64,000 nucleotides of DNA from Anaerolineales bacterium (GCA_025808555.1 CP075526.1:1-64000), one strand, 5' to 3'. Numbered from the stretch's first letter, positions 42,759-51,251 are shown. Notes: generated by a model not told the origin, from the letters alone. A program made the numbers and translations.

Positions 42759-43265
42759 ATGTCCAAGCAATGGAACCAAGCCCCGGCGATGGAGATTGAC
42801 CCCGCCAAGAGCTACACCGCCACTATCACCACCGATAAGGGCGATATGGTCATCAAGCTCTTCGCCGCTGAAGTGCCAGCCACCGTAAATAACTTCGTCT
42901 TTCTGGCCCGCCAGGGCTATTACGACGGCACCACTTTCCACCGCGTCATCGGCAACTTCATGGTCCAGGGTGGCGACCCGACCGGCAGTGGTATGGGCGG
43001 CCCTGGCTACAAATTTGCCGATGAGTTCCACCCCAGCCTGCGCCACAGCAAGCGCGGCATCCTCTCCATGGCCAACGCCGGCCCGAACACCAACGGCTCG
43101 CAGTTCTTCATCACCCACGGCCCCACCCCGCACCTGGATAACCGCCACGCCGTTTTCGGCGAACTGGTTGAGGGCGAGGATGTGCTCATGGCCATCCCCG
43201 AGCGTGATCCCGGCCGCGGCGGCCCAGCCGGCCAGCTGGTCTCCATCACTATCCAGGAGAGCTAG
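42759..43265 (+). CDS. Cyclophilin-type peptidyl-prolyl isomerase
   Basis: A 168-residue cytoplasmic PPIase; no signal peptide is present. The cyclophilin core is complete: [33 protein letters not shown] with the catalytic Arg, [37 protein letters not shown]. It assists folding of proline-containing chains. AAAGGAAAA precedes the ATG at 42759. It follows udk by 20 bp and is followed by a DedA-like gene by one base. Confidence 0.95.
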   Translation: MSKQWNQAPAMEIDPAKSYTATITTDKGDMVIKLFAAEVPATVNNFVFLARQGYYDGTTFHRVIGNFMVQGGDPTGSGMGGPGYKFADEFHPSLRHSKRGILSMANAGPNTNGSQFFITHGPTPHLDNRHAVFGELVEGEDVLMAIPERDPGRGGPAGQLVSITIQES

Positions 43266-43266
43266 C

Positions 43267-43818
43267 GTGGCGGCGCGCCCAGCCAATCTCAAGCTGTGGC
43301 GCGCCCTGGCCCTGCTGCTGGTGGTCGGCGTCAGCCTAGCCATCGTCTTTCTGCCTGACGAATACACAAGCCAATTACAGGCGCTGGGTTACCCGGGCCT
43401 GTTTTTGCTTACGCTTATCTCGTACGCCACTGTGTTCCTGCCCGCGCCCGCCGCGCTGGTCGTTTTCACCATGGGCGCACACCTGCCGCCGCTGGGCGTA
43501 GCCCTGGCGGCGGGCAGCGGCGCCGCCCTGGGCGAGCTGACCGGCTACCTGGCCGGCTTCAGCGGCCAGGCCGCCATCGAGAATACGGCGGCCTACCAGC
43601 GCATGGTCGGCTGGATGCAGCGCAACGGCATGCTGACCGTGTTCGTGCTGGCGGCGGTGCCCAACCCTATCGTAGATCTCAGCGGCATCGCCGCCGGCGC
43701 GCTGCGCATGCCGCTGCCGCGCTTCCTGCTGGCCTGCTGGCTGGGTCAGGTGCTGAAGATGCTGATGATCGCGCTGGCAGGGGCCGGTTTGTTCAGGTTG
43801 CCCTACTTCGCGAACTAA
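43267..43818 (+). CDS. DedA/VTT-domain membrane protein
   Basis: A 183-residue membrane protein with about five helices. TVFLPAPAALVVFTMGAHL, GAALGELTGYLAGF and AAVPNPIVDLSGIAAGALRMPLPRFLLACWLGQVLK follow the VTT (SNARE-associated, DedA) pattern, including the conserved Pro-containing re-entrant region. DedA proteins flip or transport undecaprenyl phosphate or phospholipids. The start is GTG at 43267, one base after the cyclophilin stop. Confidence 0.85.
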   Translation: MAARPANLKLWRALALLLVVGVSLAIVFLPDEYTSQLQALGYPGLFLLTLISYATVFLPAPAALVVFTMGAHLPPLGVALAAGSGAALGELTGYLAGFSGQAAIENTAAYQRMVGWMQRNGMLTVFVLAAVPNPIVDLSGIAAGALRMPLPRFLLACWLGQVLKMLMIALAGAGLFRLPYFAN

Positions 43819-43856
43819 CTGCTAACCTTGCTCTCTTTGTGGTTAGCTTTGAGGAA

Positions 43857-43880
43857 GTATCTGTGTTCATCTGTGGTTAA
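43857..43880. repeat. Half copy of the TTCATCTGTG repeat
   Basis: GTATCTGTGTTCATCTGTGG matches one arm of the inverted repeats at 2790 and 52812. Confidence 0.5.
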
Positions 43881-43898
43881 AACAACGAAGGAGCAGCA

Positions 43899-45263
43899 AT
43901 GGCCGATTTCAAGCAAGCAGATCAATACATTGCCACCAATCTAGACGCCAGTCTGGACGAGCTCGCCAAGCTATGCGCCGTGCCCAGCGTCGCCGCCCAA
44001 GGGATCGGCATTGACGAGGCGGTTGAGGTCGTCCAGGCCATGCTGGCCAAGCGCGGTTTTGCCACTGAGGTGATGCCCACTGGCGGCGCGCCGGTGGTCT
44101 ACGCTGAGCGCAAGGGCCGCAATACGGCCAAGACCCTGCTCTTCTACAACCATTACGACGTCCAGCCGGCCGAGCCCCTGGAGCTGTGGCATACACCGCC
44201 CTTTGAAGCAACCCGCAAGGACGGAAAGATGTACGCGCGCGGCGTCAGCGACGATAAGGGCCACTTCGTCAGCCGCCTGTTCGCCCTCGACAGCCTGCTG
44301 GCACAGAGTGACGAGCTGCCATGTAATATCAAGTTCGTCGTCGAAGGCGAAGAGGAGATCGGCAGCATCCACATGCCCGCCTTCGTCGAGAAGCATGCCG
44401 ACAAGCTGGCTGCGGATGCGTGCATTTGGGAGTTTGGCTATGTGGACGCCAACGACAAGCCCATCCAGTACATGGGCATGCGCGGCATCTGCTATGTCGA
44501 GTTCACCGTGGAACTACTCAAGACCGATGTACATTCTGGGTTGGGCGGTTCCATCTTCCCCAACGCCGCCTGGCGCCTCGTCTGGGCGCTCAACAGCCTC
44601 AAAGGCCCGGATGGCCGCATCCGTATCCCCGGCCACTACGATAAGGTCGTGCCGCCCACTGAGTTGGACCGCCAGCTGGCCGCCGCCCTCACCTATGAGG
44701 GCGATGACTACAGAGAGCGCTACGGTGTGAAAGAGTTCCTGCGCGGCACCGAGGGCAACCCAAACCTGGCCCTGCAGGAGTTCCTCGAACCCACCATGAC
44801 CATCAGCGGACTGACCGCCGGCTACCAGGGCCCCGGCACCAAGACCGTTCTGCCCGCCAAGGCCAGCGCCAAGATCGACTTCCGTCTGGTGCCAAACCAG
44901 ACCCCTGAAGACGTGATGAAAGGCCTGCGCGCCTTCCTTGACGCGGAAGGCTTCACCGATGTGCAAGTGAAGGAGCTGGGCAGCGAGCCTCCCGGCCGCA
45001 CTGACCCCAGCGACCCGTTCCTCAACATGGTGGTGGAAACCGCCGCCGAGGTCTATGGCGTGCCGATGACGCGTGTGCCGATGAGCGGCGGCTCCGGGCC
45101 CAATCACGCCTTCCTGCACTACCTCAAGCTGCCGGTGGTCACCGCCGGCCTGGGCTACCCCGGTGCGCTGGTGCACGCGCCCAACGAGAACATCCGCGAG
45201 GATCTGTACCTCAAGGCCACCCAGCACATTGCCCGCGTGGTTGAGAAGTTCGCCGAAGCATGA
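43899..45263 (+). CDS. M20-family metallodipeptidase
   Basis: A 454-residue zinc peptidase of the M20 family that cleaves dipeptides or N-acyl amino acids. Metal-site motifs are in place: NHYDVQPAEP (first His, followed by the Asp), VSDDKGHF (bridging Asp), VEGEEEIGS (catalytic and metal Glu pair), and near the end MSGGSGPNHAFLH. The inserted dimerisation domain lies between. AAGGAGCAGCA precedes the ATG. The stop overlaps the next gene by ATGA. Confidence 0.94.
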   Translation: MADFKQADQYIATNLDASLDELAKLCAVPSVAAQGIGIDEAVEVVQAMLAKRGFATEVMPTGGAPVVYAERKGRNTAKTLLFYNHYDVQPAEPLELWHTPPFEATRKDGKMYARGVSDDKGHFVSRLFALDSLLAQSDELPCNIKFVVEGEEEIGSIHMPAFVEKHADKLAADACIWEFGYVDANDKPIQYMGMRGICYVEFTVELLKTDVHSGLGGSIFPNAAWRLVWALNSLKGPDGRIRIPGHYDKVVPPTELDRQLAAALTYEGDDYRERYGVKEFLRGTEGNPNLALQEFLEPTMTISGLTAGYQGPGTKTVLPAKASAKIDFRLVPNQTPEDVMKGLRAFLDAEGFTDVQVKELGSEPPGRTDPSDPFLNMVVETAAEVYGVPMTRVPMSGGSGPNHAFLHYLKLPVVTAGLGYPGALVHAPNENIREDLYLKATQHIARVVEKFAEA

Positions 45264-45613
45264 GCTGGCAGGAGTCTGTTCAACACGAGTTGAATACGGC
45301 GGATGCGGCCCGGGCGCGTGGCAACGAAGGCATGGCCCGCGTGTGCGCCCGCCGCGCCGCTGGCTGGGCCATCAAGGCTCATCTGGGCGAAGCCGGCATG
45401 AACCTCGACACCAACTCGGTCATCGAGCACTTCCGCCATATGCTGGCGCAGGACGATACCCAGCCAGAGCTGCGCCAGCTGATCCAGCGCCTGCGCCAGC
45501 CCAAACTGCGCCCTAACCTGGCCGAGGACTCCTTTTTCCCGGAGGACATTGACCTCATTGCCGACGCGCGCCAGTTGATACGGATGCTGTTTCCAAACGA
45601 GAGCTTCGCTTAA
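45260..45613 (+). CDS. Hypothetical helical protein coupled to the dipeptidase
   Basis: A 117-residue, Arg/Ala-rich helical protein. NTADAARARGNEGMARVCARRAAGWAIKAHL resembles the first helices of HEPN-type bundles, and LAEDSFFPEDIDLIADARQLI follows, but the RxxxxxH motif of HEPN RNases is not evident. The ATGA overlap with the M20 gene implies cotranslation. Function unknown. Confidence 0.6.
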   Translation: MSWQESVQHELNTADAARARGNEGMARVCARRAAGWAIKAHLGEAGMNLDTNSVIEHFRHMLAQDDTQPELRQLIQRLRQPKLRPNLAEDSFFPEDIDLIADARQLIRMLFPNESFA

Positions 45614-45644
45614 TAGCAATACTTCCTTGTCACATACAGAACGG

Positions 45645-45800
45645 ACCCCCACAAATCGAAGCTGTGTCATTCCGAACGAGTGCATACAGCCACGCCAGAT
45701 CGCCGACTCTACATCAGTGAGGAATCCGTTCAGAGCAATCTTCCGCGCAACGCGTCTTAACTCAGCCCCAAGGATCCCTCGCTACGCTCGGGATGCACAA
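45645..45800. repeat. Repeat-rich intergenic stretch
   Basis: It contains GTCATTCCGAACGAGTG, GTGAGGAATCC and AGGATCCCTCGCTACGCTCGGGATGCAC, the last being a copy of the CCCGAGCG repeat in inverse orientation. No gene is supported here. Confidence 0.6.
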
Positions 45801-45838
45801 TTGCGTAACAAGATGGACGAAGCAATCCACCCACAAGA

Positions 45839-45868
45839 AAACGGGCCGCTTACGAAGCGGCCCGTTTT
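45839..45868. terminator. Bidirectional terminator formed partly by a coding end
   Basis: AACGGGCCGCTT-ACG-AAGCGGCCCGTT (45840-45866) with T/A runs. On the minus strand the last codons and TAA of the anti-sigma-like gene lie in this hairpin. Confidence 0.88.
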
Positions 45869-46218
45869 TTAGTCTTCAACTTGCCTTGCGGCTTGCTATC
45901 AGTCTTCTCGGCGGCTGCGGCCCGGCCGCCTGCCTTCTTGGCGCGGCGCCCCGTGAGCAGGTTCGCCACCGAGCGCACCACGGTGAAGAAGAACACCAGC
46001 ACGCCGGCGATCGCCCCACCGATCAGCAGCACCAGCTCCAGCGTGGTCAGGCTGGCCTTGGCCAGCGGGCCAGGCTTGCGCACCAGGCGCTTGCGCAGAT
46101 CCGCCGTGAACGAAGGGCGCGCATCCACCGGCTTGAACACGGATTCGAGCATGTCCTCCACTGAATCCAGCTCGCGCTGCACCTTCTTGCGCTCCCATGG
46201 CCAAATGATTCCGCTCAT
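45850..46218 (-). CDS. Putative single-pass anti-sigma-like membrane protein
   Basis: A 122-residue protein: a cytoplasmic segment of about 60 residues (KKVQRELDSVEDMLESVFKPVDARPSFTADLRKRLVRK), one helix (about 60-85), and a basic Ala/Lys/Gly-rich tail. The position 9 bp after a sigma gene on the same strand suggests it sequesters that sigma, although no zinc-anti-sigma motif is present. Its final codons build the arm of the terminator. Confidence 0.6.
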   Translation of the reverse strand: MSGIIWPWERKKVQRELDSVEDMLESVFKPVDARPSFTADLRKRLVRKPGPLAKASLTTLELVLLIGGAIAGVLVFFFTVVRSVANLLTGRRAKKAGGRAAAAEKTDSKPQGKLKTKKRAAS

Positions 46219-46227
46219 AGCTCAGCC

Positions 46228-46824
46228 CTACTCCTCATCCGGCAGTTGGCCAAAATCTTCCAACGAAAAATGGCCGGATGTATCCTTGCGGATCTCCTCA
46301 CGCAGCGAAAGCAGCGTGCGGTGATACAAACTCTTGATCGCCCCTTCGGTGCGATCCATGATCTGCCCGATCTCAGCGTTGGACATGTGCTGAGTGAACT
46401 TGAGGATCAGCAGCTGCTGGCGCTCCTCCGGCAGATTGCGGATGAGACGCATCAGCGCATTCTGCTCCTCCGTCTCCATCAGCACACTTTCCGGGTACTC
46501 CTCGCTCTTGCTGGCCCGGTAGCCGTCCTCCAGCTCCACTTCCTGCCGGCGGCTGCTGTCGCGGTGCCAGTTGGCCACCAGGTTGTGCGCAATGCGGTAC
46601 AGCCAGGCGGAGAACGGCACGCCGCGATCGGTATAGCTGGTAATGTGCCGCATGGCTCTGAAGAAGACCCGTGAGCTCAGGTCTTCGGCGTCCTGCGTGC
46701 TGCCAGTGCGATAGTAGATATAGTTGTAGATGCGCCCTGCATACTTGTCATACAGCATGCCAAACGCCTCACTATCGCCCTGGGTGGCTTTGGCGAGTAT
46801 CTTCTCGTCAGTCCACTCAGCCAC
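46228..46824 (-). CDS. ECF-type sigma factor
   Basis: A 198-residue sigma-70 family protein. Region 2: FGMLYDKYAGRIYNYIYYRTGSTQDAEDLSSRVFFRAMRHI and VPFSAWLYRIAHNLVANWHR. Region 4: LPEERQQLLILKFTQHMSNAEIGQIMDRTEGAIKSLYHRTLLSL. The start is uncertain; I use the GTG at 46824 (MAEWTDEKILAKA), but a TTG at 46851 is possible. The GTEGAIKSLYHR recognition helix is intact. Its likely anti-sigma follows directly. Confidence 0.92.
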   Translation of the reverse strand: MAEWTDEKILAKATQGDSEAFGMLYDKYAGRIYNYIYYRTGSTQDAEDLSSRVFFRAMRHITSYTDRGVPFSAWLYRIAHNLVANWHRDSSRRQEVELEDGYRASKSEEYPESVLMETEEQNALMRLIRNLPEERQQLLILKFTQHMSNAEIGQIMDRTEGAIKSLYHRTLLSLREEIRKDTSGHFSLEDFGQLPDEE

Positions 46825-46944
46825 GCGTGCGCCCGTCCAGAGCAGCGTCAATTAAATTAACCCAGGTGGTTGCAGAAGGTTGCATATCGTTCAAAAGTGG
46901 GAAACGAACTGAATAAGGCCAGTATAACATGCGCAGCTTGGCAA

Positions 46945-46977
46945 CAAAAAAGACCCGCCGTTGGCGGGTCTTTTTTC
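46945..46977. terminator. Intrinsic terminator after the polymer-forming protein gene
   Basis: AAAAAAGACCCGCC-GTT-GGCGGGTCTTTTTT; symmetric, so active on either strand. Confidence 0.88.
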
Positions 46978-46992
46978 GTTTGTGTAGAGCAG

Positions 46993-48081
46993 CTAGCTGC
47001 GGCGCGTGCTTTTCTTGGTCGCGGCGGTCTTTGCCGCAGCGCGCTTGCGCGGTGCGGGCAGCGCCGGCGGCGTGGCCGCGGGCGCAACCACCGCCCCCGG
47101 GCCGGGGTAATCCTGCCCGCCAAAGCGAGTCAGCACCACCGCGCCCAGGCCAGCCAGGCCCACCACCACGCCCAGCAGCCAGCCCAGGCACGGCACCCAA
47201 CCCACCGCGCCGGTGGCGAAGGTGAGCGTGAAGGTGCCCAGCAAGGCTTGCAGCGCCGGCGACCATACCGCCTTGAAGGCGTCCGCCATGCGGCGGCCGA
47301 CCTCCAGGCCGAGGCTGATCCAGCCGAAGGCCCAGGCGGTCACCAGCAGGAAGGGCAGCAGCACCGCCACGGGGATGAAGATGAGCGTGATGCTGAGCAT
47401 CACAGTGGCCGCGCCCACCGCCAGCACGGCCAGCAGGCCAACGCCCGCCGCCATCGGCGGCTGTTCGGTGATCACACCAGCCACGCGGCGCATGTGGCGC
47501 TCCATGAACAGCACCAGCAGCAAAGCTACCGTAGCCATCGCCACCGAGCGGAACAGCATCCACACGAACTCAGCCCAGACGCCGCGGCCAACTTCGCGGA
47601 TGATCGTCTGCGGCTGGGGCACATTGCCAAAATCGCGCATGCCCGGGTTGCGAGACCATTCGCCATCACCCCAGGGGAATTGCACGTCATACACCGTGCT
47701 ACCGCTCACGATGGCGCTGGGCGAAATCTCGGCCTGGCCGGTCGGCACGATCAAGTCCCCGCTCAGCAAGGCGCCGGCGTTGAGGGTGGCTGCGCCACCC
47801 ACCACGACCAGGTCGCCGTCAATGCTGCCAGAGATGTCAGCATCGCCACCGATCACGGCCACCTGGCCGTTCACCTGGGCGCGTTCTTCCACCACAAGGC
47901 TGCCGCCAAGCACCACCAGGTCACCATTCAGGGTGCGGCCAGCTTCCAGCGTGAAGTCACGCCCCAGCACGATCTCATCAAAGGCCGGCAGCTCAGCCGG
48001 AGCGGCAAAGGCCACGCCCGGTACAGCCAGCACAGCTACAGCAGCCAACAGCAGGGCTGCAAACCATTTAGAACGAATCAT
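46993..48081 (-). CDS. Secreted polymer-forming (bactofilin-like) membrane protein
   Basis: A 362-residue protein with signal peptide (about 1-26, ending VAFA-APA). Residues about 36-130 form a right-handed beta-helix of short turns such as LNGDLVVLGGSLVVEERAQVNGQVAVIGGDADISGSIDGDLVVVGG, as in polymer-forming cytoskeletal proteins. About four membrane helices follow (about 175-330) and a basic Ala/Lys/Pro tail. Unlike classical bactofilins the beta-helix should lie outside the membrane. It is the last gene of a sigma/anti-sigma operon, overlapping by ATGA. Confidence 0.82.
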   Translation of the reverse strand: MIRSKWFAALLLAAVAVLAVPGVAFAAPAELPAFDEIVLGRDFTLEAGRTLNGDLVVLGGSLVVEERAQVNGQVAVIGGDADISGSIDGDLVVVGGAATLNAGALLSGDLIVPTGQAEISPSAIVSGSTVYDVQFPWGDGEWSRNPGMRDFGNVPQPQTIIREVGRGVWAEFVWMLFRSVAMATVALLLVLFMERHMRRVAGVITEQPPMAAGVGLLAVLAVGAATVMLSITLIFIPVAVLLPFLLVTAWAFGWISLGLEVGRRMADAFKAVWSPALQALLGTFTLTFATGAVGWVPCLGWLLGVVVGLAGLGAVVLTRFGGQDYPGPGAVVAPAATPPALPAPRKRAAAKTAATKKSTRRS

Positions 48082-48536
48082 TTTGTCTCCTTGCGTACAT
48101 GCTTACGATCCAGTAATAGCACGGTCAGCACCAGGGCTGCCAATGCGCTGGTATTCATTACGATCCATACAACATTCGGAACCTGAGCCAGAAAGCTGCT
48201 CAGCGTGGTCACCAGCACGCGGCTAGCCACACCCAGCACGCTGAGATAACGCAGCGCATCGGCCAGCAAGCCGCCCGGCTGCAGCGCATCCAGCGGCGGC
48301 AGCAGCGCCAGCAACAGCACGAACAGCGCCAGCGTCAGCAGGCCGGAGGCTGCCAGCAGCCCGGCGGCCTGGGCGCGGGAAACCTGCGGCGTCTCGGCGC
48401 CGGCGGCGCGCCAGCGCGCCTGCCAGCGGCGGGCAAAGCCCGCCCTCGGCGCCACCATCTCGGCCGAGCGCAGGCGCTCTTCCAGCGCGGCCCAGCCGGG
48501 TGGCATCGTTTCAGTTTTGTGCAGTGGCTTGTTCAT
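48078..48536 (-). CDS. Putative anti-sigma factor of the surface-protein operon
   Basis: A 152-residue protein with a cytoplasmic part (WAALEERLRSAEMVAPRAGFARRWQARW) and two membrane helices (about 62-88 and 115-140). The segment PRAGFARRWQARW is a common feature of small anti-sigma proteins. The ATG at 48536 has AAGGAG ideally placed and overlaps the sigma gene by 26 bp. Order sigma, anti-sigma, surface protein suggests the last is part of the response. Confidence 0.7.
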   Translation of the reverse strand: MNKPLHKTETMPPGWAALEERLRSAEMVAPRAGFARRWQARWRAAGAETPQVSRAQAAGLLAASGLLTLALFVLLLALLPPLDALQPGGLLADALRYLSVLGVASRVLVTTLSSFLAQVPNVVWIVMNTSALAALVLTVLLLDRKHVRKETK

Positions 48537-49107
48537 GTTTCTTGCTCCTTGTTGCAGGGTGCTGCTGGCTACGTTCCCACGCGTCGGCCAGGCTGCGGCG
48601 GGCGCGGTGCAAGCGGCTCTTGAGCGCACTCTCGCTGAGGGAAAGCTGCGCAGCGATCTCCTCGTACGAAAGGTCATTCCAGTAATACAGAATGATGGCC
48701 GCCCGGTCACGTGGGTCCAGGCGGGCCAGCAAGGCTTGCAGCTCGTCGTGCGTTTCACGCTGCACCAGCCGTGCCGCCGGGCCTGCGCTCTTGTCGCCCA
48801 GGCTGGCCTCAGGCGACTCGTCCAGTGAGATGGTGTTCAACCGCGCCCGCCGGTACTGGTCGATGCAGTAGTTGGCGGCGATGCTCAGCAGCCAGCTGGC
48901 AAACTTGCGCTTGGGGTCATAGCGGCCGATGGCCCTGAAGGCGCGCAGGAAAGCTTCCTGCGCGGCGTCCTCCGCATCCTGCGTGTTGCCCAGCATCCGA
49001 TAGCACAAGTTATGTACTGGTGTTGCATACAGCTCCACCAGTTGTGAAAAAGCCTGCGCATTGCCCTGCTGGGCCAGGCGCAGCCATTTCTGTTCATCAG
49101 GCTGCAA
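48511..49107 (-). CDS. ECF-type sigma factor (RpoE/SigW-like)
   Basis: A 198-residue sigma factor with region 2 LVELYATPVHNLCYRMLGNTQDAEDAAQEAFLRAFRAI, the -10 recognition segment FASWLLSIAANYCIDQYRR, and region 4 LDPRDRAAIILYYWNDLSYEEIAAQLSLSESALKSRLHRARRSL. GAGGAG lies before the ATG. It leads a three-gene operon with overlapping reading frames. Confidence 0.95.
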   Translation of the reverse strand: MQPDEQKWLRLAQQGNAQAFSQLVELYATPVHNLCYRMLGNTQDAEDAAQEAFLRAFRAIGRYDPKRKFASWLLSIAANYCIDQYRRARLNTISLDESPEASLGDKSAGPAARLVQRETHDELQALLARLDPRDRAAIILYYWNDLSYEEIAAQLSLSESALKSRLHRARRSLADAWERSQQHPATRSKKHEQATAQN

Positions 49108-49196
49108 TGGATCTCCTCACTGTTCGCTTGCACCATGTTATACGCTTCTGCCTGTCTTTGGTTTCGCGTTTGGCATAATTCCGGCCGGTTTCTGCG

Positions 49197-49224
49197 TTGA
49201 CAAGAGTGCAGAACCCTCTATAAT
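49197..49224 (+). promoter_or_regulatory. Strong sigma-70 promoter for the PAS-UbiA gene
   Basis: Perfect TTGACA (49197-49202) and perfect TATAAT (49219-49224) with a 16-bp spacer. Confidence 0.85.
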
Positions 49225-49274
49225 TGTGATGAAACGCACAAGTAGATACTTTCGATAACCGCTAGGAGACTGTT

Positions 49275-50576
49275 ATGGCAAAGACCCTTGCAAAATCCGT
49301 TATCACCTGTGACATGGAAGGCCGCATCGAAACCTTCGGCGACGGCTCGGAGAAGATGTTCGGATACACCAAAGAAGAGATCATCGGCAAGAAGCGCGTG
49401 TCGCTGTTCTCCCCTGGCCAGGTCGTGCTGGAGCACGTGCCCACCTGGCTGGGCACAGCTTCCAAAGAAGGCGAGTACGTGGGCCGCACGGTCTTCGTGC
49501 GCAAGAACGGTGAGCTGTTCGCCGCCGACATTCGCATCACCCCCACCTTCAAAGATGGCGTGCAGAACGGCTTTTGCGGCGTGACCGAAGAGATCGACAT
49601 GCCGGTCAAAGAGGCCATGCCCAAGATCAGCCTGATGACCAAGATCTTCACTTGGCTGGTCATCACCCGCGCTCCGTTCCTCACCGCCGTCATCGTGCCG
49701 ATCCTCATCGGCGCGGCCTGGGTGGCGGCCAACAACATCGTCACACCCTTCCCCACCGGCAAGTTCTTCCTGGCGCTGTTTGCGGGCATTCTGCTGCATG
49801 TGGCCGCCAATACCTTCAACGATTACTTTGACTGGACCAGCGGCACCGACCCCGCCAACAATGATTACTTCCTGCCCTACTCCGGCGGCAGCCGCTCGAT
49901 CGAGCTTGGCCTGGTGAACGAGAAGACCCTGCTGGCGGTCGGCAGCATCGCTCTGCTACTGTCCTCGGCGATGGGCTTGGTGCTAGCGCTGCAGAGCGGC
50001 TGGGGCCTGCTGGCCTTCGGCTTGGTTGGCGCGTTCTTCGCCTACTTCTACACCGCGCCCCCGCTGCGCCTGGCCGCCCGCAAGGGCCTCGGCGAGTTGG
50101 CCGTGGGCCTGAGCTTCGGCCCGCTGGCCGTGGCCGGCACGGTGTACGCACTCACCGGCCGCGTGACCCTGGCGGACTTCCTGGTGGGCGTGCCCATTGG
50201 CTTGCTCACCATCGCCATCCTGTGGATCAACCAGTTCCCCGACGAAGCCGCCGACAAGGCCACCGGCAAAGAGAACCTCGTGGTGGTGCTGGGCAAGGAC
50301 CGCGCTCGCTATGGCTATATTCTGCTGCTGGCAGCCGCCTTTGGCCTGGCGCTGTACTGGACCCTGGTCAGCGGCTTGTTCCCCATCGGTGCCTTGCTGA
50401 TCCTCATCGCCGCTCCGCTGGCCATCCAAACCAGCCGCATCATCCTGCGTGAGTACCGCGAGCGCAGCCTGGTGCGCGCCAACGCCACCACCATCCAGCT
50501 GCATGCCATCGCTGGCCTTCTAATGGCGGCTGGCATCTTCTGGAGCGACTCGCTGGCCCGCCTGTTGGGGCTGTAA
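49275..50576 (+). CDS. PAS domain fused to a UbiA prenyltransferase
   Basis: A 433-residue protein. Residues 1 to about 110 form a PAS domain (VITCDMEGRIETFGDGSEKMFGYTKEEIIGK, VFVRKNGELFAADIRITPT). From about 118 a UbiA enzyme with about eight helices follows; the prenyl-diphosphate site is NDYFDWTSGTD at 182-192, and the second is QFPDEAADKATGK. UbiA proteins in the MenA branch prenylate quinone precursors. PAS domains sense redox, light or ligands, so the fusion suggests direct control of prenylation. AGGAG precedes the ATG and the promoter is near consensus. Confidence 0.92.
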   Translation: MAKTLAKSVITCDMEGRIETFGDGSEKMFGYTKEEIIGKKRVSLFSPGQVVLEHVPTWLGTASKEGEYVGRTVFVRKNGELFAADIRITPTFKDGVQNGFCGVTEEIDMPVKEAMPKISLMTKIFTWLVITRAPFLTAVIVPILIGAAWVAANNIVTPFPTGKFFLALFAGILLHVAANTFNDYFDWTSGTDPANNDYFLPYSGGSRSIELGLVNEKTLLAVGSIALLLSSAMGLVLALQSGWGLLAFGLVGAFFAYFYTAPPLRLAARKGLGELAVGLSFGPLAVAGTVYALTGRVTLADFLVGVPIGLLTIAILWINQFPDEAADKATGKENLVVVLGKDRARYGYILLLAAAFGLALYWTLVSGLFPIGALLILIAAPLAIQTSRIILREYRERSLVRANATTIQLHAIAGLLMAAGIFWSDSLARLLGL

Positions 50577-50596
50577 ACGCAACTCGCTTACAACAA

Positions 50597-50626
50597 AGAG
50601 CCGCCCAGCTTGGGCGGCTCTTTTAC
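50597..50626 (+). terminator. Intrinsic terminator after the PAS-UbiA gene
   Basis: AGAGCCGCCCA-GCT-TGGGCGGCTCT (50597-50621) followed by TTTACG. Confidence 0.88.
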
Positions 50627-50634
50627 GTTAACGC

Positions 50635-50663
50635 TTGACAAATAAACAATACACATGTAATAT
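50635..50663 (+). promoter_or_regulatory. Promoter of the small membrane protein/ArsR unit
   Basis: Perfect TTGACA (50635-50640) and TAATAT (50658-50663), 17-bp spacer. The tract between 50640 and 50690 is strikingly AT-rich. Confidence 0.75.
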
Positions 50664-50699
50664 TTTTATTACACATACCAAGCTGGAGAGAGAGACAAA

Positions 50700-50903
50700 A
50701 TGTTCGAAACCACCCCTTATCTGTTCATCATGATCGTTGCCGTTGTAGCCATCACCTTCGCTTTCATTTCGACCGTACTCAAAGGGAAGTCACGAGAGAA
50801 TTCAGCCGATGTTAAGGCTACACTCGCAGAGATCAACGAAGGCGTTCAGGAACTGCGCGGCAAAATGGCTGAGATCGAGAAGATGCTGCGCGAGGTTGAA
50901 TAA
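50700..50903 (+). CDS. Small membrane-anchored coiled-coil protein
   Basis: A 67-residue protein with an N-terminal helix (YLFIMIVAVVAITFAFISTVL) and a charged coiled coil (ATLAEINEGVQELRGKMAEIEKMLREVE). GGAGAGAGAG precedes the ATG. It lies 33 bp before an ArsR-type regulator under a common strong promoter, so it may anchor or sense for that regulator. No family recognised. Confidence 0.72.
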   Translation: MFETTPYLFIMIVAVVAITFAFISTVLKGKSRENSADVKATLAEINEGVQELRGKMAEIEKMLREVE

Positions 50904-50936
50904 CCCCGCACAGCACCATGCCAAGAGACTGACTCA

Positions 50937-51251
50937 ATGAGCAGCCCCCAGAACCCCGAGCATGATCTCCCCCTCGTTCTGGCTGCGCTGGACAACCCGC
51001 ACCGCCTGCGCATCATCGCAGCCCTGCGCGACAAGAACAACTATGTCAGCCAGCTGGCGCGCGACCTCAACATCAGCCGCCCTCTGCTGATCATGCACCT
51101 CAAAAAGCTGGAAGACGCCGGGTTGGTCAGCAGCGGCTTAGAGGTCTCACAAGACGGTAAGGCCATGCGCGTATACCAACTGGAGAATTTTGATATCCGC
51201 CTAACGCCAAACGAGATCGCTAAAGCAGCGGCTAATCTGCCGCCAGGCTAG
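50937..51251 (+). CDS. ArsR-type winged-helix regulator
   Basis: A 104-residue DNA-binding protein. LAALDNPHRLRIIAALRDKNNYVSQLARDLNISRPLLIMHLKKLEDAGLVSS is a clear ArsR helix-turn-helix, followed by a wing and the short AMRVYQLENFDIRLTPNEIAKA. There is no CxC metal site, so it is not a classical metal sensor. It is probably autoregulatory with the coupled small membrane protein. Confidence 0.88.
   Translation: MSSPQNPEHDLPLVLAALDNPHRLRIIAALRDKNNYVSQLARDLNISRPLLIMHLKKLEDAGLVSSGLEVSQDGKAMRVYQLENFDIRLTPNEIAKAAANLPPG

Noticed and set aside
46870-48186. Long plus-strand frame over the polymer-forming protein gene
   Set aside because: Antisense shadow rich in His, Gln and Arg; the minus strand has a signal peptide, beta-helix repeats and ATGA coupling.
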